A DNA stretch of 32,298 nucleotides from contig JANYBP010000010.1 of the NCBI GenBank assembly GCA_025360745.1, positions 1-32,298 of the forward strand, in the 5' to 3' direction. The stretch comes from a bacterium. GTDB lineage: Bacteria; Verrucomicrobiota; Kiritimatiellia; CAIKKV01; CAIYGI01. Of the stretch, positions 1-9,103 are shown piece after piece. The notes beneath the pieces are model-generated. The model did no database searches and was not told where the DNA came from. It saw only the letters and a list, made by a program, of their open reading frames with translations. The position numbers and the translations under genes are program-made. How positions within the stretch are numbered: the stretch's first letter is position 1; the number at the start of each line of letters is the position of its first letter.

Positions 1-161
1 AGCTGCGCCAAAGTTTCACAACCCAAGCAACTCACCCGCGATTCCCGCGTACTGCCAAGCCGCGCCCGGTATTCAGCAGCCCGCAGCCTCCGCAAGTCCA
101 TCCTCGACCAGCCAGAAACCGTTGCCAGAACACGGGAAACCCGCAACTGACCGTATGCCTG
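1..161. other. Left-edge sequence, no supported gene
   Basis: The first plus-strand frame is open from the window edge to a TGA at 148-150 (49 codons) and ends in TRETRN. It could be the C-terminus of a gene entering from the left. Its composition is Arg/Ser-rich without a recognisable motif, and a second plus-strand frame is also open here, so coding is not established. The repeat cluster begins just after the TGA, a position where repeats often follow the end of a gene. Confidence 0.2.
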
Positions 162-474
162 CGATAGTTTGCCTGTCCCCTGTATGCGATAGTTTGCCTG
201 TCCCCTGTGTACCTATCCCCTGTACCTACCTACCTACCTGTGTACCTGTGTCCCCTGTGTATCCCTGTATCCCGTCTCTGTTTTCACGATAGTTTGCCTG
301 TCCCCTGTACTGTGTGCCTGCGATAGTTTGCCTGTCCCCTGTATCCGTCTCTGTTTTCACGATAGTTTGCCTGTCCCCTGTGTATCACGATAGTTTGCCT
401 GTCCCCTGTATCCTCTCCTGTATCCTCCTCTTGTATCCTCGCCCTGTATCCTGCCCTGTATCCCGTCTCTGTTT
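162..474. repeat. Irregular cluster of six 22-bp repeats plus pyrimidine-rich satellites
   Basis: The 19-mer CGATAGTTTGCCTGTCCCC followed by TGT occurs six times without mismatch, starting at 162, 187, 287, 321, 360 and 388. Start-to-start distances are 25, 100, 34, 39 and 28 bp, so it is neither a simple tandem array nor a CRISPR. A second motif, CCGTCTCTGTTTTCA, occurs three times (about 273, 346 and 464). The rest is variations on CCTGTATCC and TACC. All copies have the same orientation. The last copy of the second motif runs into the stop codon of the adjacent endonuclease gene at 475-477. The pattern resembles families of short interspersed repeats seen next to REP-associated transposases in other bacteria, but no transposase is visible here. 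Confidence 0.85.
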
Positions 475-1272
475 TCAGGCATCGTACATCCGGAGGTCGT
501 CTCTGGTGATCTGGTCGGCAGGCACCAGTCTGTAGTGGCGTTCTTCCGTGATGCGTATCTCTTCACCGAAAACGCCAAGTTCAAAGAGGGCGATCAGATC
601 CTTTTCCACAAACTGCGCGGAGATCGCACGGCAGATGAGTTGCGGGAACTTCTCCGCACAACAGGCCATATCCTGTCTGGTCTGCACTGTAGAAAGACGG
701 TCGCTTCCGCCTTTCGCTTGAACGGGCAATACGTACTGCCGCCCCCGCTTGTCGATGGCGACATAGATTTCGTCGATTTCCACCTGTCCCAGTCCAGTAA
801 CGGTTGTCCGCAGATGGTTCTGAAGCGAATACGCGGCGACGCCAAGAAAGATGTCGAGGAGTCTATTGTAACGGACCTTCGCCAAAAGCGCCTGTTCGTC
901 CGATAGCGCATAGGCCGAAACGATCTCGGGGGTGGCATCGGGAATCTTGATGGCGGCCAACTGGGGATTCGGAAGGATACGGTTGATCGCAACCAACCGG
1001 AACGCATACAGAGATTTGCCTCGTCCTTCAATCACCCACTCTTTCCCGGGCGGTTGCGTCTTCGCAATGGCGTCCGGTAAAGCCATTCGGTATCGAATCG
1101 AGTAGATCGCATCGCCGAGATTCTTCGGCAATTTGATCCGCAGTTTCTTCGCCATTGCCGTGAGTTCGTCGCGAGGAAACGGCAGGTCCGTTGCCCCATC
1201 TTTGTAACGACTACAGAAGATACTTTCCATCAATGCCGAATAGCGGTTATCGGGCTGCTTCTTCCGCCTCAT
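475..1272 (-). CDS. Putative type II restriction endonuclease (PD-(D/E)XK-like)
   Basis: This 265-residue protein overlaps the methyltransferase gene upstream by ATGA and has a strong GAGGAGGG ribosome-binding site, so the two are translationally coupled. The only nuclease-like signature is in its second half: VEIDEIYVAIDKRG followed by VLPVQAKGG. It fits an acidic residue on one strand followed by Q-x-K, a known variant of the D/E-x-K metal site. The first 110 residues are basic and could bind DNA. Its place in a vsr-methyltransferase operon is the main reason for the call. I cannot assign a specificity, and no named endonuclease family comes to mind. The protein ends (RMYDA) at the edge of the repeat cluster. 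It could instead be an accessory protein of the restriction system. Confidence 0.65.
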   Translation of the reverse strand: MRRKKQPDNRYSALMESIFCSRYKDGATDLPFPRDELTAMAKKLRIKLPKNLGDAIYSIRYRMALPDAIAKTQPPGKEWVIEGRGKSLYAFRLVAINRILPNPQLAAIKIPDATPEIVSAYALSDEQALLAKVRYNRLLDIFLGVAAYSLQNHLRTTVTGLGQVEIDEIYVAIDKRGRQYVLPVQAKGGSDRLSTVQTRQDMACCAEKFPQLICRAISAQFVEKDLIALFELGVFGEEIRITEERHYRLVPADQITRDDLRMYDA

Positions 1273-2606
1273 GAAACCCTCCTCATCGCCGGTCGGGCCG
1301 ACGACTCGATCTCAGACTGTTTCCGTTTATGCAAACCGTTCTTGCGGTCACGCCGCGCTATGGGAACGGGAACCTTCCAGTATTCCGCGGCCTCTCCCAT
1401 ATCCATCGAGAGAAGATCGGGACGGCCGAGGTCAACGCTTTGGGCAGGTCGTTCTGGTACGATTCCGAGCGCCCGAATAACCGCGCCGGCAACAGCTCTG
1501 GCAAGTGGCGGCGGAACCGAGTTTCCGATCTGGCGCGCTCCGTGCCACTTCGTAACATGGAAACGGAACCAATCGGGATACCCGTGAAGGCGGGCCATTT
1601 CGCGAACGGTAACACAACGGGAAAAGGCGAAATGTATAGGGCGTGGACTGGTGAAGGCGCCTCGGGCAGAATCTGTGCCTGCGCGCAACGTGTTGCAGAC
1701 GCCGTTCCGGGACAGTTTGAAGAATCGCGAAATCGGTTCGACTTCGCCTTCCCGCGTTGCCCCGAAGCGTTTCCGAGAAATGTCCGTATGCACCGTGCGC
1801 ATGCTGGAAGTCAGTATGTCGGGCCGCCAGTTTCGGACGTAGCCGAAATGCCATGCGGCATCGCCGGCGCAACGCAACTCGCGCGAGTAATCGGAGAGGA
1901 CTTCGCCATTCCCATCCTTCACCGAATCGGACGTCATCAGTTCGACCCACTGCTCGACGTCGGGTAAGTCCGCGAGGGCATCGAGACAAGTTGGCGTGGG
2001 GTTCCTCCCATTCCGGCCAAATAGGTCGTCCCCGGTCGTGCTGGTCTCCTCTGGGTAGACCGGAACCGCGACGCCCTTCTTCGCGCCGAGCAAGAAGAGG
2101 CGTTGCCTGTCTTGCGGAACTCCGTAATTCATCGCGTTCAAAACCTTCCACGGAATCTGTACGCGATACCCCAAGTCCCCGAATACTTCGATCAGAGATT
2201 CGAGGAACATACGGTGTTTGCCGATCGTCAAACCCTTGACGTTCTCGAAAACGAAAGTCTTTGCCCCGAGTTCGGAAACCAGGCGAACGAATTCCTTCAC
2301 GAGTTGGTTGCGAGTGTCGTCAAGCATTCGGTGTCCGATCAGGGAAAACCCTTGACATGGCGGGCCTCCGAAAACGACATCCACAGGCTTTCGTCCAATC
2401 CCCGCCCTCTCTCGCAACTCCTGCCCGGTCAACCCGACTATTGACCGTGCCAGGACGTTGGTGTTTGGGAAATTATAGTGGTGAACGGCGGCATGAATCG
2501 GGTCGATCTCCACGGCGGCAGCGATGTCGAACCCGGCTTGCTCGAACCCCAACGACATGCCTCCGGCACCGGCAAACAGGTCGATTCCTATGGGTCGCCT
2601 ATCCAT
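1269..2606 (-). CDS. dcm: DNA (cytosine-5-)-methyltransferase
   Basis: Transfers a methyl group from S-adenosylmethionine to C5 of cytosine in a specific DNA sequence, protecting host DNA from the linked endonuclease. With the start chosen here the protein has 445 residues. Conserved motifs are in canonical order: motif I DLFAGAGG (9-16), motif IV PPCQGFS with catalytic Cys84, motif VI ENV (121-123), motif VIII QDRQR (165-169), motif IX REMARLHGYP (335-344) and motif X GNSVPP (361-366). The target-recognition region lies between about 175 and 325. I chose the ATG at 2606, not the upstream one at 2633, because GAGGA precedes it at good spacing and its overlap with vsr is then only 8 bp. The recognition sequence cannot be read from the protein. 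The gene symbol is generic. Confidence 0.95.
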   Translation of the reverse strand: MDRRPIGIDLFAGAGGMSLGFEQAGFDIAAAVEIDPIHAAVHHYNFPNTNVLARSIVGLTGQELRERAGIGRKPVDVVFGGPPCQGFSLIGHRMLDDTRNQLVKEFVRLVSELGAKTFVFENVKGLTIGKHRMFLESLIEVFGDLGYRVQIPWKVLNAMNYGVPQDRQRLFLLGAKKGVAVPVYPEETSTTGDDLFGRNGRNPTPTCLDALADLPDVEQWVELMTSDSVKDGNGEVLSDYSRELRCAGDAAWHFGYVRNWRPDILTSSMRTVHTDISRKRFGATREGEVEPISRFFKLSRNGVCNTLRAGTDSARGAFTSPRPIHFAFSRCVTVREMARLHGYPDWFRFHVTKWHGARQIGNSVPPPLARAVAGAVIRALGIVPERPAQSVDLGRPDLLSMDMGEAAEYWKVPVPIARRDRKNGLHKRKQSEIESSARPAMRRVS

Positions 2607-3003
2607 TCGCAAAATCCTCGATCCGCGCCTCAAGCGCGTCCTTCTTCTTGAGTTGGCATTGCCAGACGATCATGACAGACCAGCCCGCTTTCCTCAAGCC
2701 GTTTGCCTGCTTCCGATCGCGCGCCTTGTTGACGGCAATCTTCGGCTTCCAATAGTCAAGCCGGCTCTTGGGCAGCCTGCCGTAGCGGCACGAGTGCCCA
2801 TGCCAGAAGCACCCGTGAACGAAGATGACTTTATGTCTACTGACCAAGACCAAGTCGGGGCTTCCCGGCAGGTCGTCCCTTGTAAGCGAGTACCGGAAGC
2901 CAAGGCGATGCACGATGGAGCGGACGGCCTTCTCCGCTCCGGTATCGCGAGTGTGGACCGCCCCCATGATCTTGCTTCGAGTCGTTTTGCTTACTCGATC
3001 CAT
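2599..3003 (-). CDS. vsr: Very short patch repair endonuclease (Vsr)
   Basis: Nicks DNA beside T:G mismatches that arise when 5-methylcytosine deaminates, starting repair back to C:G. This offsets the mutagenic cost of the neighbouring methyltransferase. The 134-residue length is normal for the family. Visible hallmarks are the N-terminal MGAVHTRDTGAE helix region, LPGSPDLVL with the catalytic aspartate near residue 50, the zinc and active-site segment HGCFWHGHSC (63-72), the W-x-x-K-I-x-x-N segment, and a C-terminal GWSVMIVWQCQL. It is the first gene of the three-gene restriction module and starts 42 bp after the stop of the upstream alpha-2-macroglobulin gene. No clear intrinsic terminator separates them, so read-through is possible. 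Confidence 0.96.
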   Translation of the reverse strand: MDRVSKTTRSKIMGAVHTRDTGAEKAVRSIVHRLGFRYSLTRDDLPGSPDLVLVSRHKVIFVHGCFWHGHSCRYGRLPKSRLDYWKPKIAVNKARDRKQANGLRKAGWSVMIVWQCQLKKKDALEARIEDFANG

Positions 3004-3045
3004 TCTCTTGTGTCCATCTACCTGGGTTTTTTGACACGGCGCGGG

Positions 3046-6000
3046 TTACTTCACTTCCAGTTCAAAGCTCTCCGAGTGGCTGTTGAACTCCGGGGCGTAC
3101 ATGCTCTGGATGCTGGCGATGCCGGTCTGGTATTTGCCCTTGAGTTGGATGCGCACGCTGTACTCGAAAACATATATGCCTTTCGGCAGATAGTGTATGA
3201 AGAAGTGGCTGGCGGTGTCGCGGGTGCTCTCGTAGTACGCCAGCCCGTCCTGGAATCTGGTCTGGCTCAGCACGTTCACCGGTTCGGTGCCGCTGCCGCG
3301 CTGGTCTTTGAGATGGACATATTCCATGTCGCGATCCACGCGCAACTCCAGGCGCACGACCAGTTCGTCGCCGACCGCCAGCGCACCTTTGACCGGCTGT
3401 AGAACCTGGCCGGCCTTGGTGTTGTCCTTGCGGTAAAGCGTCTTCTTCAACTTCAGCGGCGTGCCTTCGTAAGGTGTGACCTTGGTCATGTCCTCCAGAT
3501 ATTGCCAGTGTACGCTGCCCCAACTGACACCTTCGTCGGTTTTCTTCACCGTGATGCTGCCCATGCCCGGCTTGATCTCGCCGCGGACGAATTTCTTTTC
3601 GTAAAAGCCGGTGCCGGCCTCGACCTTTTCAGGCTTGATCGTCTCGCCGCCCAGACTGACCTCGACCAGCGCGTCGCTGGCCAACAGGTTTTTGCCGCGC
3701 AGGAGCAGACCATAGACGGCGTCGGCGGTGGCCTTGGTGGTCTTCCAGTCCTGCGTCTGCTTCTGCTTCAACAGCCAGACCTTGCAATCCTCGACGGCCT
3801 GGGCGTCGCCCATGACCTCGTCGAAGGCCTCGATCATCAGCGCCTGCGTCTCGATCGGCGCGCGATACCACCACCAGCTCAGTTCGAGATCGCGCCAGAA
3901 CAGGCCCAGCTCATCGTTGCTGACCGAGCGCTCTTTGATGGACTTCATGATCGCGGTCGGCGTCTCGAGATCGCCGAAGCGCTTGAGGGCGATGGCGAGA
4001 TGGCCCTGCGATTGCCGGCAGTCCAGCTTGAGCCAGAACTTGCGCGACTGCTGAAGGAAAAAGTCCAGGGCCTCCTGGCGATCCTTCGCGACCGGCATGT
4101 CCTTGAGGAAGAAACTGCGGCCATACAGGTAAAGCGCGTCGATCGAACCAGGCACGTACTCTTCAGGATGCGAGTTGTTCTTCTGAATTTCGTGGTAGCG
4201 CCTGTCCATCCAGCCGTCGAGCGCGTTCAAGGCCCTGAGCGCCGCGCTCAGGTCCACGTTCTCCGCGCCCAGATGCCGCAACCGGCCGAAGCCGGTCACG
4301 ATGTAGAGGGTGATGTATTCATCGCCACGTCCGCCGGGGAACCACGGCCACAAACCGTCGCCGAGTTGCATCTGGGCCAGTTTGTCGAAGGTCCGCTTGG
4401 TCTCGTTGTCGAGCCGGGCGGCGTCGAACAGGAGGCCGACGTTGCGGCGGGCCTGGCTTTCGTCGTTGCCCTGCCGCAGCCACGGCGTTTCTTCGAGCAT
4501 CACCGACTTAAGCTCCTGGTTCTTCTCCAAGGGACTGTCGAGCGCCGCGGTGTTCTTCCAGAGGTCGAAGATGCGGCGAATCTTCGGATCGGCATTGGCA
4601 ATAAAGCGCGCCAGCGCGTTGGCATAAAGCCGGTTGAAGGTCTGCTCGCTGCACTCGTAGGGGTATTCCATCAGGTACGGCAAGGCCATCACCGCATACC
4701 AGGCCGGCCGGGAAACCATCTGCACCGTCAGGTTCTCGCTCTTCAACGTCCGCGAGCGGCCCGACTCCCGCAGTTTGGCGAAGTCGAACTTCTTCGTCTG
4801 TATCCCGCGGATCGGCAGCGGCAGCGATTCGATCACCAGTATCCGCCGCGACAAGACCGGCAGATAGCCTTCCTCGCCGTCGCTGAGGCGGTCGGTCGCG
4901 CCGACGGCCTTGTAGGTCAGGAAATCGCACCCATCCGGAATCGCCAGGCGCCAGGCGAACGACTTCGACTCTTTCGACGGAATATCGAACGCATATTCCG
5001 AATTCCGAAGACCGACTTCTGAATTCAGCTCTTTCAGCGTCCGCGCATCGGCGAGCGTGAGCCGTACCCTGCCGGTCTGGCGGGCGGCCGACTGGTTGCT
5101 GACCTTGACGGTGAATTCGACGATGTCGCCCTCGCGCACGAAGCGCGGCGGGTTCGGCTCGACCATCAGATCCTTGCTCGTAACGGCCTTGTCGTCGAGA
5201 AAACCCGCGCGCAGTTCGCGATCATGGACAAAGCTCATGAACTTCCACTCGGTCAAGGCCTCCGGCATGCTGAATTCCATCTTCACCACGCCGTCCTTGT
5301 CGCTGAGCAGGTGCGGGAAGAAAAAGGCCGTCTCGTTGAGATTCTTGCGGGCCGCAACCTTGTTAAGGTCCGGTTGCTGTGCTCTTTCGCCTGCCGCGAC
5401 AAAGCCGGCGTTTTTTTCAGGGAGGCTTGCGTGCATGGCATCGCCAAGAGCGGCGGGCGCCGCGGCCAACATCATGGCTCCCGCCGGTGCGCTATCCTGC
5501 ATCGCCATCATTTCCGGTTCTGCTCTTTCAACCGGCGTCTTCGCCATCACACTATTGGTAACTGCGTAAGCGCGCATTCCTCCCCGTCCGTTCTCTCCGC
5601 CCCGGAAGTAGCCGTAGCCCCAGAGGTTGGCGGTGATATCGTTGGGGTAGTGCCGGTAACTCAGATCGGCGTGCCGGTACTCGCTGCGCCAGCCGCCGAA
5701 GATGTGCTGGAAGCCGGCCGCTCCATTTTCGAACCGCGGATAGACGCGGGTGTATTCGCGGCGGAAGACACTAAAGTCCCGCATCCAGCTATGCGGCTGA
5801 TACTGATCGAGCGATACGTCGTACAGTCCGGCCACCATTTCGGCCACGGCGCCCCTGGCGTCGGGGCCGGTCACGACGGCGGTCCAGGTCGTTTTTTTGC
5901 CCGGTTCCAGTTTGGAGGTGAACCGCTCCCATTTAACCGTCAATTTCTTGTTCGACCACGGCACATCCACAACCCGGTTTTCAAGATAAGCGCGGTTTTC

Positions 6001-9000
6001 GCGGACATAGGTCACGCGCAGCGTGAAACCGCCGCGCAGTTCCTCGGTGACGGCCTGTTCGATCAGTTCCTGCGTCCGGTCCGCGGCGGTCCACCAGCCG
6101 CGCAGCAACTTTCCGCCCTGCTCCAATTCGACATAGGCCCGCCCGGAATCGTAGCCGGTGCCCCAGAGCGCGACAAAATTCGCCCCCGCTTCAACCGACC
6201 AATTTGGAGCGGCCAGGCGGTTGGCCTGGCGGACATTGCATTTCGGCGCTTTCGGATCCACAACCTGCAGCGTATGGCGGGCCATGACCGTTTTGCCGAA
6301 GCGATCCTTCGTTTCCAGAATCGCGCGGTAGATGCCGGCCGGGAGTTGAACGGGCATTTTCAGTTTGCCCGTTGCATCCGTCTTGAACGGCTGTTCGGCG
6401 ACGACTTCGCCCAGTTCCCAGGAATCGGGATTGGCCGGATCGCTCTTCGGCTCGCCGTTCGGTCCCGGATTGGCGCGGAACCACCAGTAATCGTAGCGCG
6501 CGGCCGCAAACTCGGCGCGCACAACCTGCTCCGGCTGCTTCAGCGCATGAATCTTCAAGCTCCCATCCGCGGCCTGTGGTTCGCCGTCGAGCGACTCCGT
6601 CCCGATGCTCAACTCCACCGCCTTGTCGGGCGTCTGCCATTCCCCGGCGTTGAGCGTGGTCTGCAACGCGGTGTAACCGACCCGCACGCTGCGGCTGTCG
6701 GAGCGCGTTTCGCCGGTCGAGTCGGTCACGTCGGCATAAACCTGGAAGTTGAATATCGGCCCGGTCTTTTCCGGCGCCGCAAGGTCGGGCGCGGCCAGGA
6801 AGGCGATCGTAAACGCGCCGTCGCTGCCGCTGGTCGCGGCGCCGTGCGCGATATTCTGGCTGTCGCCGCGGTTCGGCGGCAGGCAATAGCGGCCCCACCA
6901 GCACCAGTCGGGGAAGCGGACTTCGCGCACGACCCGCCACTTGATCTTCGCGCCGCCGATGGCCGCGCCGGTATAGGCGCTGGCCTTGCCGGGCACGATC
7001 ACCTCGGCGCCCAGTTTCGCCGCCTGCTTCGGACGCGAGAGTTCGACCTGGAACTTCGGCCGCTTATATTCCTCGACATTGAAGCTGGCCGAGCCCTTGC
7101 CCGCGTGCCAGATGGTCATGCGGCCCATGACGCGATCGCGCGGCGCAGTGAATACGCCGTCGAACGAGCCGTAGTCGTTGCTCTTATGCGTGGCGCGGGC
7201 AATCTCCTTGCCGTTGGAATCGCGAAACTCCACGACGATCTCCTCGCCGGCGATCGTTCCGTAATTATTCTGGGGGCGATTGAAGCGGTAATGAATGCCC
7301 TTGTAGTGGATCGTCTGGCCGGGCCGGTAGAGCGCGCGGTCGGTGAAGAAGACCGTTGCGTGGTCCGCGGGATCCACCCGCTCCCCGCCGAATCCGAAGA
7401 CGCTGTCGCTGGCCACGGCCTGATCGCCACTGCGGGCCAGCAACAGCAGTTGCCGTCCGCCCTGGCTGGCGAAGCGGAACATACCGTTCTCGTCGCTTGT
7501 CGCCGCGGGCTCGGGTTTGAACCAGCCTTCCCGGTCGCGCGCCCACGCGCGCACCGTCGCGCCCGTAATCGGTTCGCCGGTCAGCGCCTTGAGCACGAAG
7601 CCGTCGAGCGGACCGCCATCCATGTGTGGGCGGACCACCAGCGCAAGGTCGCTGACCCAGACGAGCGCGGCGGAGACCTGATTGTTATCCTTGCTGAAAT
7701 TCGCGTCGTGGCTGGCCAGGATCGCATAGAAGCCCGGCTTGAGGTTTTTGGGCGCCGCCATTTTTTCCGTGCGTTCGCGATAATCGGCGCTGACCGGCAG
7801 TTCGGCGTTCCATTCGGCGGCCGCCTTGTTTTTGAGCAGTTCCTGACAGAACTTCTCGTCCAGGCCGCCAAAGCCCCAGCGTTGTCCGGCGAGATACTTG
7901 TCGAAGTCGTACGGCACAGCCCGCAGGAAAACCCGGGACAAATTCCGATAGGTGACGTCGATCGCCGGCCAGGGCTCGTTCCAGACGCGTTCGGTGGCGA
8001 CACTGACCGATTTCGCCTCAATCTGCTGCAGCAGGTTCCAGCACCAGATGCCGCCGACACTCTTGGGGTAAAGTTCCACGCCGCGCTTCGCGAGTTTGCG
8101 CGCCCCGGCTGGTTCGCTTTCGCCGTTAAGCAATGTCGCCCAGGCAAACAGCGCGCGCGCCGAGATCTCGTGATCCGCCCATTCGTCGCTAAACCTTTTC
8201 AGCGCGGCTTTGTAATTGTCGTTCTTTTCGGGACCGACGGCCATGTTGTTGCCCAGGCTGAGACGCCAGAGGTCGGCGTCGGCAAAGGCCGTCCTGTCGG
8301 CGTCGTTGCGGTGGAACGCCAGCAGGTTCTGGAACAGCCGCACGGCCTTGTACTTGGGCGAATCGGCCGCGGCGGCGTCCGGCTGCCATTTCAAAAACTG
8401 CGCGACCGTCCCGAAGACCGGGCTGTCGGCGGCAATCTCGAACTCGTCCTCGGCCTTGGCCACGCCCTGCTCGCCGGCCTGGTAGAACTGCAACGCCTCG
8501 TGAGCCAAAAAGTCGAAGACCGTGGGACGATAGGTGTCGGGCAGCCCGCCCTTTTCCAGCAGGTCATTGTAGTCGCCGACCGGCGTGGCCTTGAGCAGCT
8601 TTTCGTTGGCGAGCGCGACGGTGAAATGTTTGTCGATTTCGGCGAGAATGCGCGGCAGATCCCAGGTCGTGAAATCCTTGCCGGGCGCTTCGGCGGTCGC
8701 GGTGCGCTGCTGGAAACGCCAGCGGTTCTGCTGGAAATACTGCCAGTACCAATGGGCCAGGATCGCCTCCAGCATCGGCTTCATTTCCGCAGGCGACTTT
8801 CCGATTTCGTCCCGCAGCCGGACCACCTTCTCCTCCGGCTTGTTGCCCTGGATGTTGCCTTCCAGGGCGATCTTCATGCCGACCGCCTTGATGGCCTCCG
8901 CATAGCGTTTGTTTTGCAGGGCGTCGGCCAGGATCGGTTCGAGTTCCGCGATGGCCGTTTTGGGCAGGCCTTTGTCGAGCGCCTGCCGGACCTTTTCCCA

Positions 9001-9078
9001 ATTTGTGGCGGCGGTCGTTTGCAAGGCCGCCAGCGAGGCGACGATCGCGAGCAAGATTCTGGTTTTATTGATTGTCAT
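3046..9078 (-). CDS. Bacterial alpha-2-macroglobulin family protein with CSEQ thioester
   Basis: A 2010-residue exported protein predicted to trap proteases by covalent capture in the periplasm. The N-terminus has a basic start, a hydrophobic core and a likely type I signal-peptidase site (LQTTA then ATNW). There is no lipobox cysteine, unlike Escherichia coli YfhM. A helical repeat-like region (about 25-350) precedes a carboxypeptidase-regulatory-like segment (about 480-560) and the MG2 domain starting near RPGQTIHYKG (about 580). A Met/Ala-rich stretch near 1185-1225 is a plausible bait region. The A2M core domain (ETAFFFPHL, about 1250) follows. The thioester motif YPYECSEQ has Cys1476 and Gln1479, and WPWFPGG marks the thioester-domain helices. 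The gene follows a zinc-ribbon gene by 25 bp. No penicillin-binding protein 1C gene, the usual partner, is adjacent. Confidence 0.93.
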   Translation of the reverse strand: MTINKTRILLAIVASLAALQTTAATNWEKVRQALDKGLPKTAIAELEPILADALQNKRYAEAIKAVGMKIALEGNIQGNKPEEKVVRLRDEIGKSPAEMKPMLEAILAHWYWQYFQQNRWRFQQRTATAEAPGKDFTTWDLPRILAEIDKHFTVALANEKLLKATPVGDYNDLLEKGGLPDTYRPTVFDFLAHEALQFYQAGEQGVAKAEDEFEIAADSPVFGTVAQFLKWQPDAAAADSPKYKAVRLFQNLLAFHRNDADRTAFADADLWRLSLGNNMAVGPEKNDNYKAALKRFSDEWADHEISARALFAWATLLNGESEPAGARKLAKRGVELYPKSVGGIWCWNLLQQIEAKSVSVATERVWNEPWPAIDVTYRNLSRVFLRAVPYDFDKYLAGQRWGFGGLDEKFCQELLKNKAAAEWNAELPVSADYRERTEKMAAPKNLKPGFYAILASHDANFSKDNNQVSAALVWVSDLALVVRPHMDGGPLDGFVLKALTGEPITGATVRAWARDREGWFKPEPAATSDENGMFRFASQGGRQLLLLARSGDQAVASDSVFGFGGERVDPADHATVFFTDRALYRPGQTIHYKGIHYRFNRPQNNYGTIAGEEIVVEFRDSNGKEIARATHKSNDYGSFDGVFTAPRDRVMGRMTIWHAGKGSASFNVEEYKRPKFQVELSRPKQAAKLGAEVIVPGKASAYTGAAIGGAKIKWRVVREVRFPDWCWWGRYCLPPNRGDSQNIAHGAATSGSDGAFTIAFLAAPDLAAPEKTGPIFNFQVYADVTDSTGETRSDSRSVRVGYTALQTTLNAGEWQTPDKAVELSIGTESLDGEPQAADGSLKIHALKQPEQVVRAEFAAARYDYWWFRANPGPNGEPKSDPANPDSWELGEVVAEQPFKTDATGKLKMPVQLPAGIYRAILETKDRFGKTVMARHTLQVVDPKAPKCNVRQANRLAAPNWSVEAGANFVALWGTGYDSGRAYVELEQGGKLLRGWWTAADRTQELIEQAVTEELRGGFTLRVTYVRENRAYLENRVVDVPWSNKKLTVKWERFTSKLEPGKKTTWTAVVTGPDARGAVAEMVAGLYDVSLDQYQPHSWMRDFSVFRREYTRVYPRFENGAAGFQHIFGGWRSEYRHADLSYRHYPNDITANLWGYGYFRGGENGRGGMRAYAVTNSVMAKTPVERAEPEMMAMQDSAPAGAMMLAAAPAALGDAMHASLPEKNAGFVAAGERAQQPDLNKVAARKNLNETAFFFPHLLSDKDGVVKMEFSMPEALTEWKFMSFVHDRELRAGFLDDKAVTSKDLMVEPNPPRFVREGDIVEFTVKVSNQSAARQTGRVRLTLADARTLKELNSEVGLRNSEYAFDIPSKESKSFAWRLAIPDGCDFLTYKAVGATDRLSDGEEGYLPVLSRRILVIESLPLPIRGIQTKKFDFAKLRESGRSRTLKSENLTVQMVSRPAWYAVMALPYLMEYPYECSEQTFNRLYANALARFIANADPKIRRIFDLWKNTAALDSPLEKNQELKSVMLEETPWLRQGNDESQARRNVGLLFDAARLDNETKRTFDKLAQMQLGDGLWPWFPGGRGDEYITLYIVTGFGRLRHLGAENVDLSAALRALNALDGWMDRRYHEIQKNNSHPEEYVPGSIDALYLYGRSFFLKDMPVAKDRQEALDFFLQQSRKFWLKLDCRQSQGHLAIALKRFGDLETPTAIMKSIKERSVSNDELGLFWRDLELSWWWYRAPIETQALMIEAFDEVMGDAQAVEDCKVWLLKQKQTQDWKTTKATADAVYGLLLRGKNLLASDALVEVSLGGETIKPEKVEAGTGFYEKKFVRGEIKPGMGSITVKKTDEGVSWGSVHWQYLEDMTKVTPYEGTPLKLKKTLYRKDNTKAGQVLQPVKGALAVGDELVVRLELRVDRDMEYVHLKDQRGSGTEPVNVLSQTRFQDGLAYYESTRDTASHFFIHYLPKGIYVFEYSVRIQLKGKYQTGIASIQSMYAPEFNSHSESFELEVK

Positions 9079-9103
9079 GCGTATGTCACTCCTGATTCAC
9101 GGT

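Noticed and set aside
162..409. CRISPR array
   Set aside because: The 22-bp units have irregular 3 to 78-bp spacers that are themselves low-complexity pieces of the same repeats, and no cas gene is present.
535..906. A 123-codon plus-strand frame
   Set aside because: It is antisense to the endonuclease gene, which has operon context and a ribosome-binding site.
3004..3045. Terminator between the alpha-2-macroglobulin gene and vsr
   Set aside because: Only a weak GTGTC/GACAC pairing and an A-run are present on the transcribed strand; there is no stem followed by U residues.
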